Made by a program: the position numbers and the translations under genes. Below, piece after piece: positions 21,497-31,599 of a stretch of 64,000 bases of DNA. The first letter of the stretch is position 1. Each line of letters starts with the position of its first letter. This DNA comes from Corynebacterium sp. HMSC036D02 (GTDB lineage Bacteria; Actinomycetota; Actinomycetes; Mycobacteriales; Mycobacteriaceae). The stretch spans positions 183,711 to 247,710 of the forward strand of contig NZ_KV827706.1 in the NCBI RefSeq assembly GCF_001836165.1, given 5' to 3'. The notes beneath the pieces were generated by a model. That model made no database searches. It had not been told where the DNA came from and saw nothing but the letters and a program-made list of their open reading frames with translations.

Positions 21497-21566
21497 TACA
21501 AACCGGCCGCGACCTGCTAGATTCTTTCCCAGTACTTTTGACTATTTCAAGGGAGTTGTAACCCTC

Positions 21567-22124
21567 ATGATCGACGAGATCCAGCTCGAAGCTGAAGAGC
21601 ACATGACCGCTTCGGTGGAGCACACCCGCGAGCAGCTGATTACCATCCGTACCGGCCGCGCCAACCCGGCCATGTTTAACGGCTTGGTTGCTGAGTATTA
21701 CGGAGTGCCGACTCCGATTACCCAGATGGCCACCATCTCGGTCCCTGAGCCGCGCATGCTGCTTATCAAGCCTTATGAGCAGTCCGTAATGAATGAGATT
21801 GAGAACGCCATCCGCAACTCGGATCTGGGCGTGAACCCGACTAATGACGGCCAGGTGCTACGCGTGACCATTCCGCAGCTGACTGAGGAACGCCGCCGCG
21901 ACATGGTCAAGTTGGCTAAGAGCAAGGGTGAAGACGGCAAGATTGCTATCCGCAACATCCGCCGCCGTGCCATGGAGCAGCTCAAGAAGCTCCAGAAGGA
22001 TGGCGACGCCGGCGAGGATGAGGTTATCGCCGCCGAGAAGGAGATGGAAAAGATCACTTCCGGTTACATCGAGCAGGTGGACAAGCTCGTTGCCAATAAG
22101 GAAGAGGAGCTCATGGAGGTTTAA
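21567..22124 (+). CDS. frr: Ribosome recycling factor
   Basis: A 185-residue factor that with EF-G splits post-termination ribosomes. It shows the family features [45 protein letters not shown] and the C-terminal helices, at normal length. It sits 70 bases after pyrH in the usual pyrH-frr order. Confidence 0.97.
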   Translation: MIDEIQLEAEEHMTASVEHTREQLITIRTGRANPAMFNGLVAEYYGVPTPITQMATISVPEPRMLLIKPYEQSVMNEIENAIRNSDLGVNPTNDGQVLRVTIPQLTEERRRDMVKLAKSKGEDGKIAIRNIRRRAMEQLKKLQKDGDAGEDEVIAAEKEMEKITSGYIEQVDKLVANKEEELMEV

Positions 22125-22231
22125 CCTCCACTCTTCTAAGAGCGTTGATTTGCCGCCGCGCCAGGCACCGGCCAGCACGGCGGTCTTTTCTGTGTAGAGC
22201 CCGACCACCCACGATTACCTGAGGAGCATGC

Positions 22232-23110
22232 GTGAGCACTGAGCACTCGAGCCGGATGCCCAAACCCAAGAATTCTGCGGGGCGAGACATGCCCGCGGCA
22301 ATTGCCGTCGGCGTCGGCTTGGGCGCGCTCGTCGTCTTTGCGGTGTGGGCTGGGCCTCTCGTGTGGTACCTCGTCGTCGCAGCCGCAGTGGGATTGGGCA
22401 TGTGGGAGGTGCTTACCCGTTTGCGGGAGCACTCCTACTATGTCCCGCGTACCCTACTGATCGTTCTTGGCCAAGCCATGGTGTGGGTCTCGTGGTTCCT
22501 TAACGCCCCAGGCCTTGTCGCTGTGTATGTGGTAGCGGTCCTTGCCCTCATGTTTGGGCGCCTCTTCCATAATGGCAGGCACCGCCCGCCGATTAACTAT
22601 CTTCGCGATATGTCGATGGGCATCTTCGTGCTGACCTGGATTCCCCTGTTCGGCACGTTTGCCGCAATGCTCTCACGAGTGGAAACGCCGTTTGCTTCGG
22701 GGGCGGCGTCGATTGTCGTGTTTATGCTCTGTGTGGTCGCCTCAGATACCGGTGGTTTCATCGCCGGCGTGATGTTTGGCTCGCACCCCATGGCGCCGGC
22801 TGTAAGCCCCAAAAAATCATGGGAAGGATTTGCCGGCTCTGTCGTTTTCGGCACCCTTACCGGTGCGCTATCGTTCGCATTCCTTCTTCACCACAAGCCG
22901 TGGGTGGGCGCGCTCATGGGACTAGGGCTGGTTTTCTGCGCCACTCTCGGTGACTTAGTGGAATCCCAGTTCAAGCGCGAACTGGGAATCAAGGATATGT
23001 CTGCCTTGTTACCGGGACACGGCGGCATCATGGACCGCTTGGACGGCATGCTGCCGTCCGCGATGGTGACGTGGGTGGCGATGAGCTTTCTCACCACCCT
23101 TGCGCCTTAG
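22232..23110 (+). CDS. cdsA: Phosphatidate cytidylyltransferase
   Basis: A 292-residue integral membrane enzyme that makes CDP-diacylglycerol for phospholipid synthesis. About eight membrane segments are seen and the C-terminal signature with SPKKSWEGFAGS, LGDLVESQFKRELGIKD and LPGHGGIMDRLD is complete. It starts with GTG at 22232 after GAGGAG. A weak GC-rich hairpin (about 22151-22187) separates it from frr. Confidence 0.95.
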   Translation: MSTEHSSRMPKPKNSAGRDMPAAIAVGVGLGALVVFAVWAGPLVWYLVVAAAVGLGMWEVLTRLREHSYYVPRTLLIVLGQAMVWVSWFLNAPGLVAVYVVAVLALMFGRLFHNGRHRPPINYLRDMSMGIFVLTWIPLFGTFAAMLSRVETPFASGAASIVVFMLCVVASDTGGFIAGVMFGSHPMAPAVSPKKSWEGFAGSVVFGTLTGALSFAFLLHHKPWVGALMGLGLVFCATLGDLVESQFKRELGIKDMSALLPGHGGIMDRLDGMLPSAMVTWVAMSFLTTLAP

Positions 23111-23112
23111 GT

Positions 23113-23517
23113 TTAGCGGCGAGCCTGCTTACGCACCTGGCGGCGTAGCTCGAACATGCGCCAGCCGCCGACGAGGGCCATGATGAGGGCACCGGCGATG
23201 CCGCAGATGAGGTAGGTGACGCCCGCTGGGAACTGGACGGACCAGTTAAGGAAGTTCAGCGGTACCTGGTGTTGGTTCTGCAGGATGAAGATGATGAGGA
23301 CGATGAGCAGCAGGAAGCCCACGATCAGGGCAATCCACGTGCTGGCAGCGAAAGAGCCCTTCACCTTGCCATCACTCTTATTCTCATAAGCCGTCGTGGT
23401 TGGAACTGGCTCGACCGAGCCTTCGGTGGCGGGGGATTCCGTGGTGTAATCAGTCAGCGGCTCCTCGGCCGGGGTGGTGGTGCGGAATTCCTCAGGGGAG
23501 TTTTCTGGATTCGTCAT
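23113..23517 (-). CDS. LapA-domain membrane protein
   Basis: A 134-residue protein with an acidic, Thr/Pro-rich N-terminal 58 residues and two membrane segments (about 60-82 and 98-118), the second region ending with a basic tail (ELRRQVRKQARR). The motif FILQNQHQVPLNFLNWSVQ between the segments is typical of the LapA (DUF1049) family, whose function in Gram-positive bacteria is unknown. It ends two bases from convergent cdsA. A TTTAAT box 6 nt before the ATG may be a leaderless promoter. Confidence 0.85.
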   Translation of the reverse strand: MTNPENSPEEFRTTTPAEEPLTDYTTESPATEGSVEPVPTTTAYENKSDGKVKGSFAASTWIALIVGFLLLIVLIIFILQNQHQVPLNFLNWSVQFPAGVTYLICGIAGALIMALVGGWRMFELRRQVRKQARR

Positions 23518-23610
23518 GCATCTATTAAATAGGTTGAGATGTCACTTTCGCCACTCCAGCAGAGCTTAGATTGGATAATGTGGCCGAAAACGTGGAAAAT
23601 GGGCTCTACC

Positions 23611-24717
23611 ATGGCTGAACCACTGAAACTGAATTTCTCCGCTCCGCGCCGCGGGCTACCCCCGAAGCATTTCGCGGACCTGACCGAGGCCGAGCGCATT
23701 GAGGCGCTCGCGGAACTTGGCCTGCCCAAATTCCGCGCAAAGCAGCTGGCCAAGCACTACTACGTCCACCACACCGCCGATGCTTCCGAGATGACGGATA
23801 TCCCGGCCGCCGCCCGCGAGGCGGTCCAAGAGCGTTTGTTCCCCACGCTCATGGAGCCCATTCGGCAGACCTCCACCGATGATGGGGAAACCACCAAGTC
23901 CCTGTGGCGCTTGCACGATGGCACCCTGTTGGAGTCCGTGCTCATGCGCTACCCAGGGCGCGCCACCCTGTGTATCTCCTCCCAGGCTGGCTGTGGCATG
24001 GCCTGCCCATTCTGTGCCACCGGCCAGGGCGGGTTGGACCGCAACCTGTCCACCGCGGAAATCGTGGAGCAGTTTAGGCACGCTGCCCGCCTCATGGAAG
24101 AGGAGGGCGGACGTCTTAGCAACGTTGTCTTCATGGGTATGGGCGAGCCGCTGGCCAACTACAAGCGCGTGGTCCATGCGGTGCGCCAGATTACCGGATC
24201 TGACCTCACAGGTTTCGGCCTTTCCCAGCGCAATGTCACGGTGTCCACGGTCGGCTTGGCTCCGGCCATCCGCAAGCTCGCGGATGAGGACCTGTCCTGC
24301 ACCCTCGCAGTCTCCCTGCACACCCCGGACGATGAACTGCGCGATACCCTCGTGCCGGTTAACAACCGCTGGCCGGTTGAGGAGGTCCTCGATGCCGCTA
24401 AGTACTACGCCGATAAGTCGGGCCGCCGCGTGTCCATCGAATATGCGCTGATCCGCGATAAGAACGATCAGGATTTCCGCGCCGACATGCTGGGCCGGAA
24501 GCTGCATGCGGCACTGGGATCCAAGGTCCACGTCAACGTCATTCCGCTCAACCCCACACCGGGTTCGGAGTGGGACGCCGCCCCGAAGGCGCGCCAGGAC
24601 GAGTTCGTTCGCCGCGTCATCGCGCAGGGCGTGCCGTGCACCGTGCGCGATACCAAGGGCGATGAAATCGCTGCGGCCTGTGGCCAGCTCGCTGCCGACG
24701 AGCGCGAGACCGCTTAA
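23611..24717 (+). CDS. rlmN: 23S rRNA / tRNA adenine-C2 methyltransferase RlmN
   Basis: A 368-residue radical SAM enzyme that methylates A2503 of 23S rRNA and A37 of some tRNAs. The cluster motif is [11 protein letters not shown] (CxxxCxxC, about residues 128-135), with [13 protein letters not shown] and the C-terminal methyl-carrying Cys in [13 protein letters not shown]. The ATG at 23611 gives the family-like start [14 protein letters not shown]; earlier in-frame ATGs at 23578 and 23599 cannot be excluded. A GATAAT box at 23574-23579 is a possible -10. Confidence 0.93.
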   Translation: MAEPLKLNFSAPRRGLPPKHFADLTEAERIEALAELGLPKFRAKQLAKHYYVHHTADASEMTDIPAAAREAVQERLFPTLMEPIRQTSTDDGETTKSLWRLHDGTLLESVLMRYPGRATLCISSQAGCGMACPFCATGQGGLDRNLSTAEIVEQFRHAARLMEEEGGRLSNVVFMGMGEPLANYKRVVHAVRQITGSDLTGFGLSQRNVTVSTVGLAPAIRKLADEDLSCTLAVSLHTPDDELRDTLVPVNNRWPVEEVLDAAKYYADKSGRRVSIEYALIRDKNDQDFRADMLGRKLHAALGSKVHVNVIPLNPTPGSEWDAAPKARQDEFVRRVIAQGVPCTVRDTKGDEIAAACGQLAADERETA

Positions 24718-24780
24718 GCATCCAGCTCACAGTTTCCTAACAATAGTTTTGCTGGAGAACAAGGCATTAATGGTTCTTGA

Positions 24781-24786
24781 TACCGT
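24781..24786 (+). promoter_or_regulatory. Putative -10 box for the ABC ATPase gene
   Basis: TACCGT ends 8 nt before the ATG at 24795, where no ribosome site is seen. Confidence 0.4.
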
Positions 24787-24794
24787 TAATGCTT

Positions 24795-25610
24795 ATGACT
24801 CATCCTTATCGCGAGGACTTAGCCACAGATCCACGCACCCAAGCTTTAGCGGTGCGCGATCTGCGCAAGTCTTTTGGTTCTCAGATCGCTGTCAACAGCC
24901 TCAACCTTGATGTCCCGCGCGGATCCATCTACGGCATAGTGGGGCCGAATGGCGCGGGCAAGACCACGATGCTGACCATGGCGTGTGGCCTCCAGCGCCC
25001 TGATGCCGGCCACAGCTTCATCGCCGGCCACAACGTGTGGGAAGAGCCCATCCCCGCCAAACAGGCCATGGGGCTGCTCATGGATGGGGCGCCGGTCTTT
25101 GACCGTCTCACTGGCGCTGAATACCTTCACTACCTCGGCGCCCTTCACAAGTTGGAGCGCTCCGAGTCGCTGCGCCGTGCGCAGGAGCTTCTCGACGCCC
25201 TCTCCCTCTCCGATGCCGCCGATAAGCGCATCGCGGATTATTCTGCCGGCATGACCAAGAAGATTCTCTTGGCGGGGGCCGTCCTGCACAACCCAGAGGT
25301 GCTTATCCTTGACGAGCCTCTGGAAGCCGTGGATCCGGTCTCCGGGCGCCTCATCCAGCAGATGCTGCGCGCCTATGCCTCCCGTGGCGGCACGGTTATT
25401 TTGTCTTCACACGTCATGGAGCTCGTCGAGGGGCTGTGTGACCACGTTGCCATCATCAACGACGGCCAAGTCATCACTGCGGGTCACGTCGACGATGTCC
25501 GCCAGGGCCAAAGCCTGAGCGATCTCTTTATCGCGGCCGTCGGCGGGCGGGACCTGGATGCCTCGAAGTTTGGGTGGCTGCGCTCGCCAGCGGCAGGTGA
25601 CGCTGAATGA
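24795..25610 (+). CDS. ABC transporter ATP-binding protein
   Basis: A 271-residue ATPase with Walker A GPNGAGKTT (about residues 52-60), a signature loop YSAGMTKKILLAG in place of LSGGQ, Walker B LILDEP and a switch His (SSHVMEL). The layout fits the CcmA/ABC-2 exporter class. The gene overlaps the permease gene by four bases (ATGA). The ATG at 24795 is preferred from the -10 spacing; ATG 24789 is the alternative. Substrate unknown. This pair lies between two otherwise conserved neighbours, rlmN and DUF2631-dxr. Confidence 0.9.
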   Translation: MTHPYREDLATDPRTQALAVRDLRKSFGSQIAVNSLNLDVPRGSIYGIVGPNGAGKTTMLTMACGLQRPDAGHSFIAGHNVWEEPIPAKQAMGLLMDGAPVFDRLTGAEYLHYLGALHKLERSESLRRAQELLDALSLSDAADKRIADYSAGMTKKILLAGAVLHNPEVLILDEPLEAVDPVSGRLIQQMLRAYASRGGTVILSSHVMELVEGLCDHVAIINDGQVITAGHVDDVRQGQSLSDLFIAAVGGRDLDASKFGWLRSPAAGDAE

Positions 25611-27196
25611 CATCCACTCTGTTCAGCCTTCATCGCACTCTGTGGTGGCGAAGCGTTTCTTCCAATCCGGCGACGCTCATGATGGGGCTCATGATGCTGA
25701 TTTACGGAGCAATCGGCCTCTTTTCCATCGCAGCCATGGTGTATGCAGATATCACCACGCCCGGACACGGCTACCAAGCACTGACCGTCGGCGTGGCGGG
25801 CGGCATGCTCATTTACATACTCCTCGCTCTCTTTATGCCGGCGGGGGAGAATCAATTGAGCCCGACAACTCTGGGAGCCCTTCCTCTGACTCCCCGTGAG
25901 GTCCTTCCGGGCTTGTTCTTCTCCGGTCTGCTGACCACCCGCGCCATCATGTCGGTCGTCTTTTCCCTGGTGTATGCGATCATCGGCAGCATTTTCCTCA
26001 TCCTGACAGGAACCGGGTGGGCTGCGGTGCCCTTCGTCGTGGGCATGGTGCTGTCGTGCGCGACGACCATCATTGTTGGCGAATGCCTTGTCCAAGTGGC
26101 TTCCGCTATCGCGGATTCCCAAAAGTCGCGCACCCAAATTGCGGCGATGGTGGTTATGGGCCTGCTGGTCTTTGGCATGCTGCAGGCACAGAGCGTCCTC
26201 GAGTCCTTGCCTCCGCTCGATTCCGTGGGCACCATCATGGCCTGGACCCCGTTGGGTGCCGGGGTGGGGTGGGCGCTCGCGCTTGCCGACGGCCACCTCA
26301 TCACCGCCCTATCCCAACTCTTGATCGCGGTGGCCAGCCTTGTCCTGCTGGTATGGGCGTGGTCCCGTCAGATAGGCGGCCTCATGCGCAACCCCGGAAC
26401 AGGCGGTGACGCAGCCAGCGAAGTGACGGGCAAGGGTGTGTCCAAGTTGGAGTTGGGCGCCTGGTCTTGTTCCAGCCCGGCGGCGATGGAATATACCCGG
26501 GCTTTGCGTTATCTCACCCGCGATAAGCGGCAAACAGGCATGCTCTACACGATGCCACTGTTCGGCGTGCTGACGCTTTACCAGTTGTGGAGGGGCGATG
26601 ATTTCACCGCCTATTTCATGCTGTGCTTCAGCGCGATCGTGCTCTCTTCGCTCTTGGCTAATGATTATGGCTTCGATGGGCCATCGAATTGGGTCCACAT
26701 GGTGGCTCCGGTTGCTCCGCGCACCATCCTTCATGCGCGCCACCTCGCACACGTCACTATTCCCTTGATCGGGTTTGTGCTGCTTGCCGTAGTGGTACTT
26801 GTCTTTAGCGACAACTTCACCTTGGGCATGTTGTGCACAGCTGTGGCTCTAGGCGTGTTCATTTCCACGGCGGCGGTGGGCTTGGGACTGACCGTGCTTA
26901 ACCCTTATCCCTTGTCAGCCCCGGGACAGAACCGGTGGAATGACAAATCCGGCTATTCCGCTGGCGCTTTCTTCACGGCGTTCGTCGGCATGATGCTGGT
27001 CTGGGTGCCCGCGCTTCCCGGCATCGTGGTTTCTGCCCTGAGCTATGAGCGCGGCGGCTGGCTGCTGTACGCCGCTGTGATAGTTTCTCTGCTGGTTCCG
27101 TCACTTGTCTACGCTGCTGTCTGGCGCTTCGCCGGAAAGAGGGCGCAGGAGCGAACCCCGGAGATTTACGCCACGGTAAACCGTTACGTGAGCTAG
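25607..27196 (+). CDS. ABC-2-type transporter permease
   Basis: A 529-residue membrane protein with about 12 hydrophobic segments, in two halves of six, suggesting a fused pair of ABC-2-like membrane domains. It has no clear enzymatic motif. The end of the upstream ATPase overlaps its start, so the two form an exporter. The substrate cannot be inferred; ATPase/permease pairs of this form handle peptides, lipids or drugs. A very strong terminator follows. Confidence 0.85.
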   Translation: MTSTLFSLHRTLWWRSVSSNPATLMMGLMMLIYGAIGLFSIAAMVYADITTPGHGYQALTVGVAGGMLIYILLALFMPAGENQLSPTTLGALPLTPREVLPGLFFSGLLTTRAIMSVVFSLVYAIIGSIFLILTGTGWAAVPFVVGMVLSCATTIIVGECLVQVASAIADSQKSRTQIAAMVVMGLLVFGMLQAQSVLESLPPLDSVGTIMAWTPLGAGVGWALALADGHLITALSQLLIAVASLVLLVWAWSRQIGGLMRNPGTGGDAASEVTGKGVSKLELGAWSCSSPAAMEYTRALRYLTRDKRQTGMLYTMPLFGVLTLYQLWRGDDFTAYFMLCFSAIVLSSLLANDYGFDGPSNWVHMVAPVAPRTILHARHLAHVTIPLIGFVLLAVVVLVFSDNFTLGMLCTAVALGVFISTAAVGLGLTVLNPYPLSAPGQNRWNDKSGYSAGAFFTAFVGMMLVWVPALPGIVVSALSYERGGWLLYAAVIVSLLVPSLVYAAVWRFAGKRAQERTPEIYATVNRYVS

Positions 27197-27211
27197 GGGG
27201 AAACAGATAGA

Positions 27212-27265
27212 ACAAAAGCTCCCTTCCCGCAGTTCATTCATGAACAGCGGGAAGGGAGCTTTTGT
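27212..27265. terminator. Bidirectional terminator, permease / DUF2631
   Basis: A 19-bp perfect stem (ACAAAAGCTCCCTTCCCGC and its complement) continues, after one A-A mismatch, into a 5-bp stem GTTCA/TGAAC with a TTCA loop. The T-rich arm ends (TTTTGT on both strands) make it work in either direction; it serves the convergent permease and DUF2631 genes. Confidence 0.93.
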
Positions 27266-27281
27266 TTACAGCGAAGAAGCT

Positions 27282-27731
27282 TTAGTTAGCCACCGGCTTG
27301 GCAGCGTGGCGGCCGTCGGACACGCCGCGGATGTGAGCAACGCGGGAGGGCTCAATGTTGAGGGCACGCAGCTCGTCATCGGTCAGGGAAGCGTAGACGT
27401 TGTGAACGGTCTTCTGCTCATATGCCCAATCCGGTTCCTCGTGGCCCACCGGCTTGTTACGGGCGGTCAGGGTGCGCACCTGGGAGAGCTTTGGCTGCAG
27501 GGCGTAAATCACCAGACCAAGGGCAATCAGGATTGCCAGGGCGAAGAGCCAGATCGTCTCCACGTGGCCCTTGTGGTTACCAAAGTTATAAGCAAGCAGG
27601 AACACGACGGACGTCCAACCAGCGATCTGTACGCCCGAGCGGCTGATGCGGGACCAACCGAAACCTGCGGACGGGACGTCATCGGTGGATACGCCGTCGA
27701 AAACCTGCGATGCCGGCTTGTGGGAAGACAC
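27282..27731 (-). CDS. DUF2631 family membrane protein
   Basis: A 149-residue protein with two membrane segments (about 36-51 and 58-80) and a soluble C-terminal part containing WAYEQKTVHNVYASLTDDEL. It belongs to the actinobacterial DUF2631 family, often next to dxr. Function unknown. The GTG at 27731 is preceded by AAAGGAG. Confidence 0.8.
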   Translation of the reverse strand: MSSHKPASQVFDGVSTDDVPSAGFGWSRISRSGVQIAGWTSVVFLLAYNFGNHKGHVETIWLFALAILIALGLVIYALQPKLSQVRTLTARNKPVGHEEPDWAYEQKTVHNVYASLTDDELRALNIEPSRVAHIRGVSDGRHAAKPVAN

Positions 27732-27910
27732 TTGCTCTCCTTTGCGTGTACATGCAGCTCGCCCTGCTTAGAACTAATTGATTCGAGCGAGTGCACGAAA
27801 AATGCCAGTTATTCTGTGTAGTAGTTTAAATGATCCTGCCGATAACCGCGATTAAACACCCCCGACTATCGTTAGCGCAGCGCTCGCGACTCTTGCTTGG
27901 GTTGACCGGC

Positions 27911-27916
27911 TAGGGT
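27911..27916 (+). promoter_or_regulatory. Putative -10 box for leaderless dxr
   Basis: TAGGGT lies exactly 7 nt before the GTG start of dxr. Confidence 0.55.
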
Positions 27917-27923
27917 TGAGAGG

Positions 27924-29090
27924 GTGAGTACCCAACGCATTCTTATTCTCGGCTCTACTGGCTCGATTGGCACCCAGGCTCTGGACGTTATCGCGGATAA
28001 CCCGGATAAGTTCACAGTCGTGGGTATCGCCGCCGGCGGTTCCAACCCGCAGCTCGTCATTGAGCAGGCACGTGCCCTCAACCTTTCGTTTGACCACGTG
28101 GCCGTCGCCAAGCCCGATGCGGCACGCACCGTTTCCGAGGCCCTCGGTGGCACCGTGCTCTCGGGCCCAGACTCCGCCGAGAAGCTGGTCAAGGCGGTGG
28201 ACGCCGATAAGGTCCTCAACGCGCTTGTAGGCTCCATGGGCTTGGCCTCCACCATCGCCACCTTGGAGAAGGGCGAGCTGTTGGCGTTGGCAAACAAAGA
28301 ATCCCTCGTCGCCGGCGGCTCCATCGTCACCCGCTTGGCGGGGGAGGGCCAGATCATCCCGGTGGATTCCGAGCATTCCGCCATGGCGCAGTGCCTGCGC
28401 GCAGGCAGCGGCGTGGAGCTCGAGCGCCTCGTTCTCACCGCCTCCGGTGGTCCTTTCCGCGGTTGGACTCGCGAGGAGATGTGGGATGTCACCCCGCAGC
28501 AGGCTGCGCAACACCCGACGTGGTCGATGGGGCAGATGAATACCCTGAATTCGGCGACTTTGGTGAATAAGGGCCTTGAGCTCATCGAGGCGACGCTGCT
28601 TTTCGACATCTCCCCGGACCTCATTGACGTCACCGTTCACCCCCAGTCCATTGTCCACTCTATGGCTACCTTCACCGATGGCTGCACGATTGCGCAGTGC
28701 TCGCCGCCATCGATGAAACTGCCGATCTCCCTGGCACTTGACTGGCCGCGCCGCGTGCCGGGTGCCCAGCCGGCCCTGGACTTTTCCACCGCACATGATT
28801 GGCGCTTCGAGCCGCTCGATGACGAAGCCTTCCCGGCCGTTCGCCTTGCCCGTGAGGCGGCCGCTGCCGGAGGCACCCACGCTGCCGTGTATAACGCTGC
28901 GAACGAGGAGGCAGCGGCTGCTTTCTTGGCGGGCCGTATTCATTTCCCGGAAATTGTTGACGTGGTTAGCCACGTCGTGGAGCAGGCCTCAGAGTTCGCT
29001 GGTGTACCCTCTAGCGTCGATGATGTCCTCACCGTGGAAGGTGAGGCCCGCCGTCGCGCTAATGCGTTGGTGGATTCGCTCGCTCGTTAG
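27924..29090 (+). CDS. dxr: 1-deoxy-D-xylulose 5-phosphate reductoisomerase
   Basis: A 388-residue NADPH enzyme that makes MEP, the first committed step of the non-mevalonate isoprenoid pathway. It shows [49 protein letters not shown] and HPQSIVHSM. It starts with GTG, probably leaderless. The next genes, rip1 and ispG, follow closely; ispG acts later in the same pathway. Confidence 0.96.
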   Translation: MSTQRILILGSTGSIGTQALDVIADNPDKFTVVGIAAGGSNPQLVIEQARALNLSFDHVAVAKPDAARTVSEALGGTVLSGPDSAEKLVKAVDADKVLNALVGSMGLASTIATLEKGELLALANKESLVAGGSIVTRLAGEGQIIPVDSEHSAMAQCLRAGSGVELERLVLTASGGPFRGWTREEMWDVTPQQAAQHPTWSMGQMNTLNSATLVNKGLELIEATLLFDISPDLIDVTVHPQSIVHSMATFTDGCTIAQCSPPSMKLPISLALDWPRRVPGAQPALDFSTAHDWRFEPLDDEAFPAVRLAREAAAAGGTHAAVYNAANEEAAAAFLAGRIHFPEIVDVVSHVVEQASEFAGVPSSVDDVLTVEGEARRRANALVDSLAR

Positions 29091-29105
29091 AAAGCCCCCT
29101 AAATT

Positions 29106-30314
29106 ATGGCCAATGTGCTCGGTATAATCCTCTTCGCCGTGGGGATCGGCATCACTGTTGCCTTACACGAGGCGGGCCACATGTTTACCGCCCGTGCCTT
29201 TGGGATGCGAGTGCGGCGCTACTTCATCGGCTTTGGGCCGCGCGTCGCATCCTTTACACGTGGCCACACCGAATACGGCCTTGCAGCTTTTCCGGTGGGC
29301 GGCTTCTGCGATATCGCGGGCATGACGGCACAGGATGAGTTCCTTACGGAGGAGGAAGAGCCCTATGCCATGTACAAGAAGCCGGCGTGGCAGCGGATCA
29401 TCGTTCTGGCCGGCGGTATTACGGTCAACCTGCTGTTGGGATTCATTATCCTGCTGATCATTGCTATGACCACGGGCTTGCCCAACCCAGACGCGGATGT
29501 TCGTCCACGTGTAGGGGAGGTCTCCTGTGCCGTGAACCAGAATGCTGAGGGCGAATTGGAACCCTGCCAGGGGCTGGGCCCAGCTGGCGAAGCGGGCGTG
29601 GAGCCGGGGGATATTGTTGTCGCGCTGAACGGCGAGACCATGGACTCCTTTGCGCAGCTTCGCGATACCGTCATGAACTACCCCGGTGACACCGTCACCC
29701 TTACCGTCGAACGCGATAGCGAGCCGCGTGATTTCGATATCACTCTTGCAACAGTGACCCGGCTCAACGCGGAGGGACAGCTGGTGAAGGTCGGCGCCAT
29801 TGGCATGACCAACCAGATTATCGATATCAGGGAGACCTACTCCTTCGTCGATGCCTTCCCGGCCACCGCGCGTTACTCGGGATATGCCTTGAACGCTACT
29901 GTCCAGGGCATCGCCCAATTCCCGGCAAAGATTCCGGGTGTGGTGGCTTCTATCTTCGGGCAGGAACGTGATGTCAACGGGCCGATGTCCGTGGTGGGTG
30001 CCTCCCGCGTGGGCGGCGAGCTGGTGGAGCGCAGTCTGTGGTCCACCTTCTTTATGATGCTGGCCACCCTCAATTTCTTCCTCGCGTTGTTCAACCTCAT
30101 CCCACTCCCGCCGTTCGATGGCGGCCATATCGCCGTCATCATTTATGAGAAGATCCGCGACGCCCTGCGTCGCCTCATGGGTAAGGAACCGAAGGGGCCC
30201 GCGGATTACACCAAGCTCATGCCGGTGACCTATGTGTTGGCTTTCGTTCTGATGGCGGTGGGTGCGCTCATCATGATTGCGGACGTGGTCAACCCAATTC
30301 GGCTGTTTGGCTAG
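29106..30314 (+). CDS. rip1: Site-2 protease Rip1/RseP
   Basis: A 402-residue intramembrane zinc metalloprotease. The active site HEAGH is at residues 21-25, a PDZ-like domain lies around 130-220 (EPGDIVVALNGETMDS), and the second metal motif NLIPLPPFDGGH is near residue 335. Homologs cut anti-sigma factors and other membrane proteins and control mycolate-layer composition in mycobacteria. Spacing to dxr is 15 bases, with no ribosome site evident, so coupling to dxr is likely. Confidence 0.93.
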   Translation: MANVLGIILFAVGIGITVALHEAGHMFTARAFGMRVRRYFIGFGPRVASFTRGHTEYGLAAFPVGGFCDIAGMTAQDEFLTEEEEPYAMYKKPAWQRIIVLAGGITVNLLLGFIILLIIAMTTGLPNPDADVRPRVGEVSCAVNQNAEGELEPCQGLGPAGEAGVEPGDIVVALNGETMDSFAQLRDTVMNYPGDTVTLTVERDSEPRDFDITLATVTRLNAEGQLVKVGAIGMTNQIIDIRETYSFVDAFPATARYSGYALNATVQGIAQFPAKIPGVVASIFGQERDVNGPMSVVGASRVGGELVERSLWSTFFMMLATLNFFLALFNLIPLPPFDGGHIAVIIYEKIRDALRRLMGKEPKGPADYTKLMPVTYVLAFVLMAVGALIMIADVVNPIRLFG

Positions 30315-30378
30315 TGCTCCAGCTGCCGTATGCGGTGCTAGAGTAGGGGCGTTAAAACCCAATTAGCAAGGAGCACAC

Positions 30379-31542
30379 ATGTCGACCCCTATCGGTCTTG
30401 GTATCCCCGACGGCCCACCTCCTACCTTGGCGCCGCGCCGCAAGACGCGTCAGCTCATGGTTGGCCAGGTGGGCGTGGGCTCTGACCACCCCATCTCCGT
30501 GCAGTCGATGACCACGACGAAGACGCATGACGTCAATGCCACCCTTCAGCAGATTGCACAGCTGACCGCGAGCGGCTGCGACATCGTTCGCGTGGCTTGC
30601 CCGAAGACGGTGGACGCGGAGGCTTTGCCGGCGATTGCGCAGAAGTCCCCGATCCCGGTGATCGCCGATATTCACTTCCAGCCCAAGTACATCTTCGCCG
30701 CCATCGATGCCGGCTGTGCCGCTGTCCGCGTTAACCCGGGCAACATCAAGGAATTTGATGGCCGCGTCAAGGAGGTCGCGAAGGCGGCTGGTGATGCCGG
30801 CATCCCGATTCGCATCGGCGTCAACGCCGGCTCCCTGGACAAGCGCATCATGGAGAAGTACGGCAAGGCCACCCCAGAGGCTCTCGTTGAGTCCGCACTG
30901 TGGGAGGCTAGCCTCTTCGAGGAGCACGGATACGGCGATATTGCTATTTCCGTCAAGCACAACGACCCGGTCGTCATGGTGGAGGCCTACCGCCAGCTCG
31001 CCGCTCAGTGCGACTACCCGCTGCACCTCGGCGTTACCGAGGCCGGCCCCGCATTCCAGGGCACCATCAAGTCTTCGGTCGCTTTCGGTGCCCTGCTTGC
31101 CGAAGGTATCGGTGACACCATCCGCGTGTCTTTGTCCGCGGACCCGGTCGAAGAGATCAAGGTTGGTGACCAGATTCTGCAGTCGCTTAACTTGCGCCCG
31201 CGCAAGCTGGAGATTGTCTCCTGCCCGTCCTGTGGTCGCGCGCAGGTGGACGTGTACAAGCTGGCCAACGAGGTCACCGAGGGCCTTGACGGTATGGAAT
31301 TCCCGCTGCGCGTGGCCGTCATGGGCTGCGTGGTGAACGGTCCGGGCGAAGCCCGCGATGCTGACCTTGGCGTAGCTTCCGGTAACGGTAAGGGCCAGAT
31401 CTTCGTCAAGGGTGAGGTCATCAAGACCGTTCCAGAATCCAAGATTGTGGAAACGCTCATCGAAGAGGCAATGCGTCTGGCAGAAGAGCAGGGCCTGGAA
31501 GCCGTCGAAGGCGCCAAGGCTGAGGTCCGCGTTACCAAGTAG
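30379..31542 (+). CDS. ispG: 4-hydroxy-3-methylbut-2-enyl diphosphate synthase IspG
   Basis: A 387-residue iron-sulfur enzyme of the MEP pathway that makes HMBPP. Key parts are [32 protein letters not shown] and the cluster Cys residues in CPSCGRA and [11 protein letters not shown]. The ribosome site AAGGAG stands before the ATG. Confidence 0.96.
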   Translation: MSTPIGLGIPDGPPPTLAPRRKTRQLMVGQVGVGSDHPISVQSMTTTKTHDVNATLQQIAQLTASGCDIVRVACPKTVDAEALPAIAQKSPIPVIADIHFQPKYIFAAIDAGCAAVRVNPGNIKEFDGRVKEVAKAAGDAGIPIRIGVNAGSLDKRIMEKYGKATPEALVESALWEASLFEEHGYGDIAISVKHNDPVVMVEAYRQLAAQCDYPLHLGVTEAGPAFQGTIKSSVAFGALLAEGIGDTIRVSLSADPVEEIKVGDQILQSLNLRPRKLEIVSCPSCGRAQVDVYKLANEVTEGLDGMEFPLRVAVMGCVVNGPGEARDADLGVASGNGKGQIFVKGEVIKTVPESKIVETLIEEAMRLAEEQGLEAVEGAKAEVRVTK

Positions 31543-31557
31543 CCCATCTGCGGTGTG

Positions 31558-31577
31558 GGGCGGCCGTCGGGCCGCCC
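31558..31577. other. Very stable short hairpin between ispG and pbp
   Basis: An 8-bp GC-only stem GGGCGGCC/GGCCGCCC with a 4-base loop, 16 bases after the ispG stop and just before the presumed pbp promoter. There is no T tract, so it may be an atypical terminator or an mRNA end stabiliser. Confidence 0.5.
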
Positions 31578-31585
31578 TCGGCTGC

Positions 31586-31591
31586 TACGCT
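31586..31591 (+). promoter_or_regulatory. Putative -10 box for the PBP gene
   Basis: TACGCT ends 8 nt before the ATG at 31600. Confidence 0.45.
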
Positions 31592-31599
31592 GCCCAACC

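Noticed and set aside
22151..22187. GC-rich hairpin after frr as a terminator
   Set aside because: The stem (CCGCCG/CGGCGG) is short with a long loop; the TCTTTTCT after it is suggestive but not enough for a firm call.
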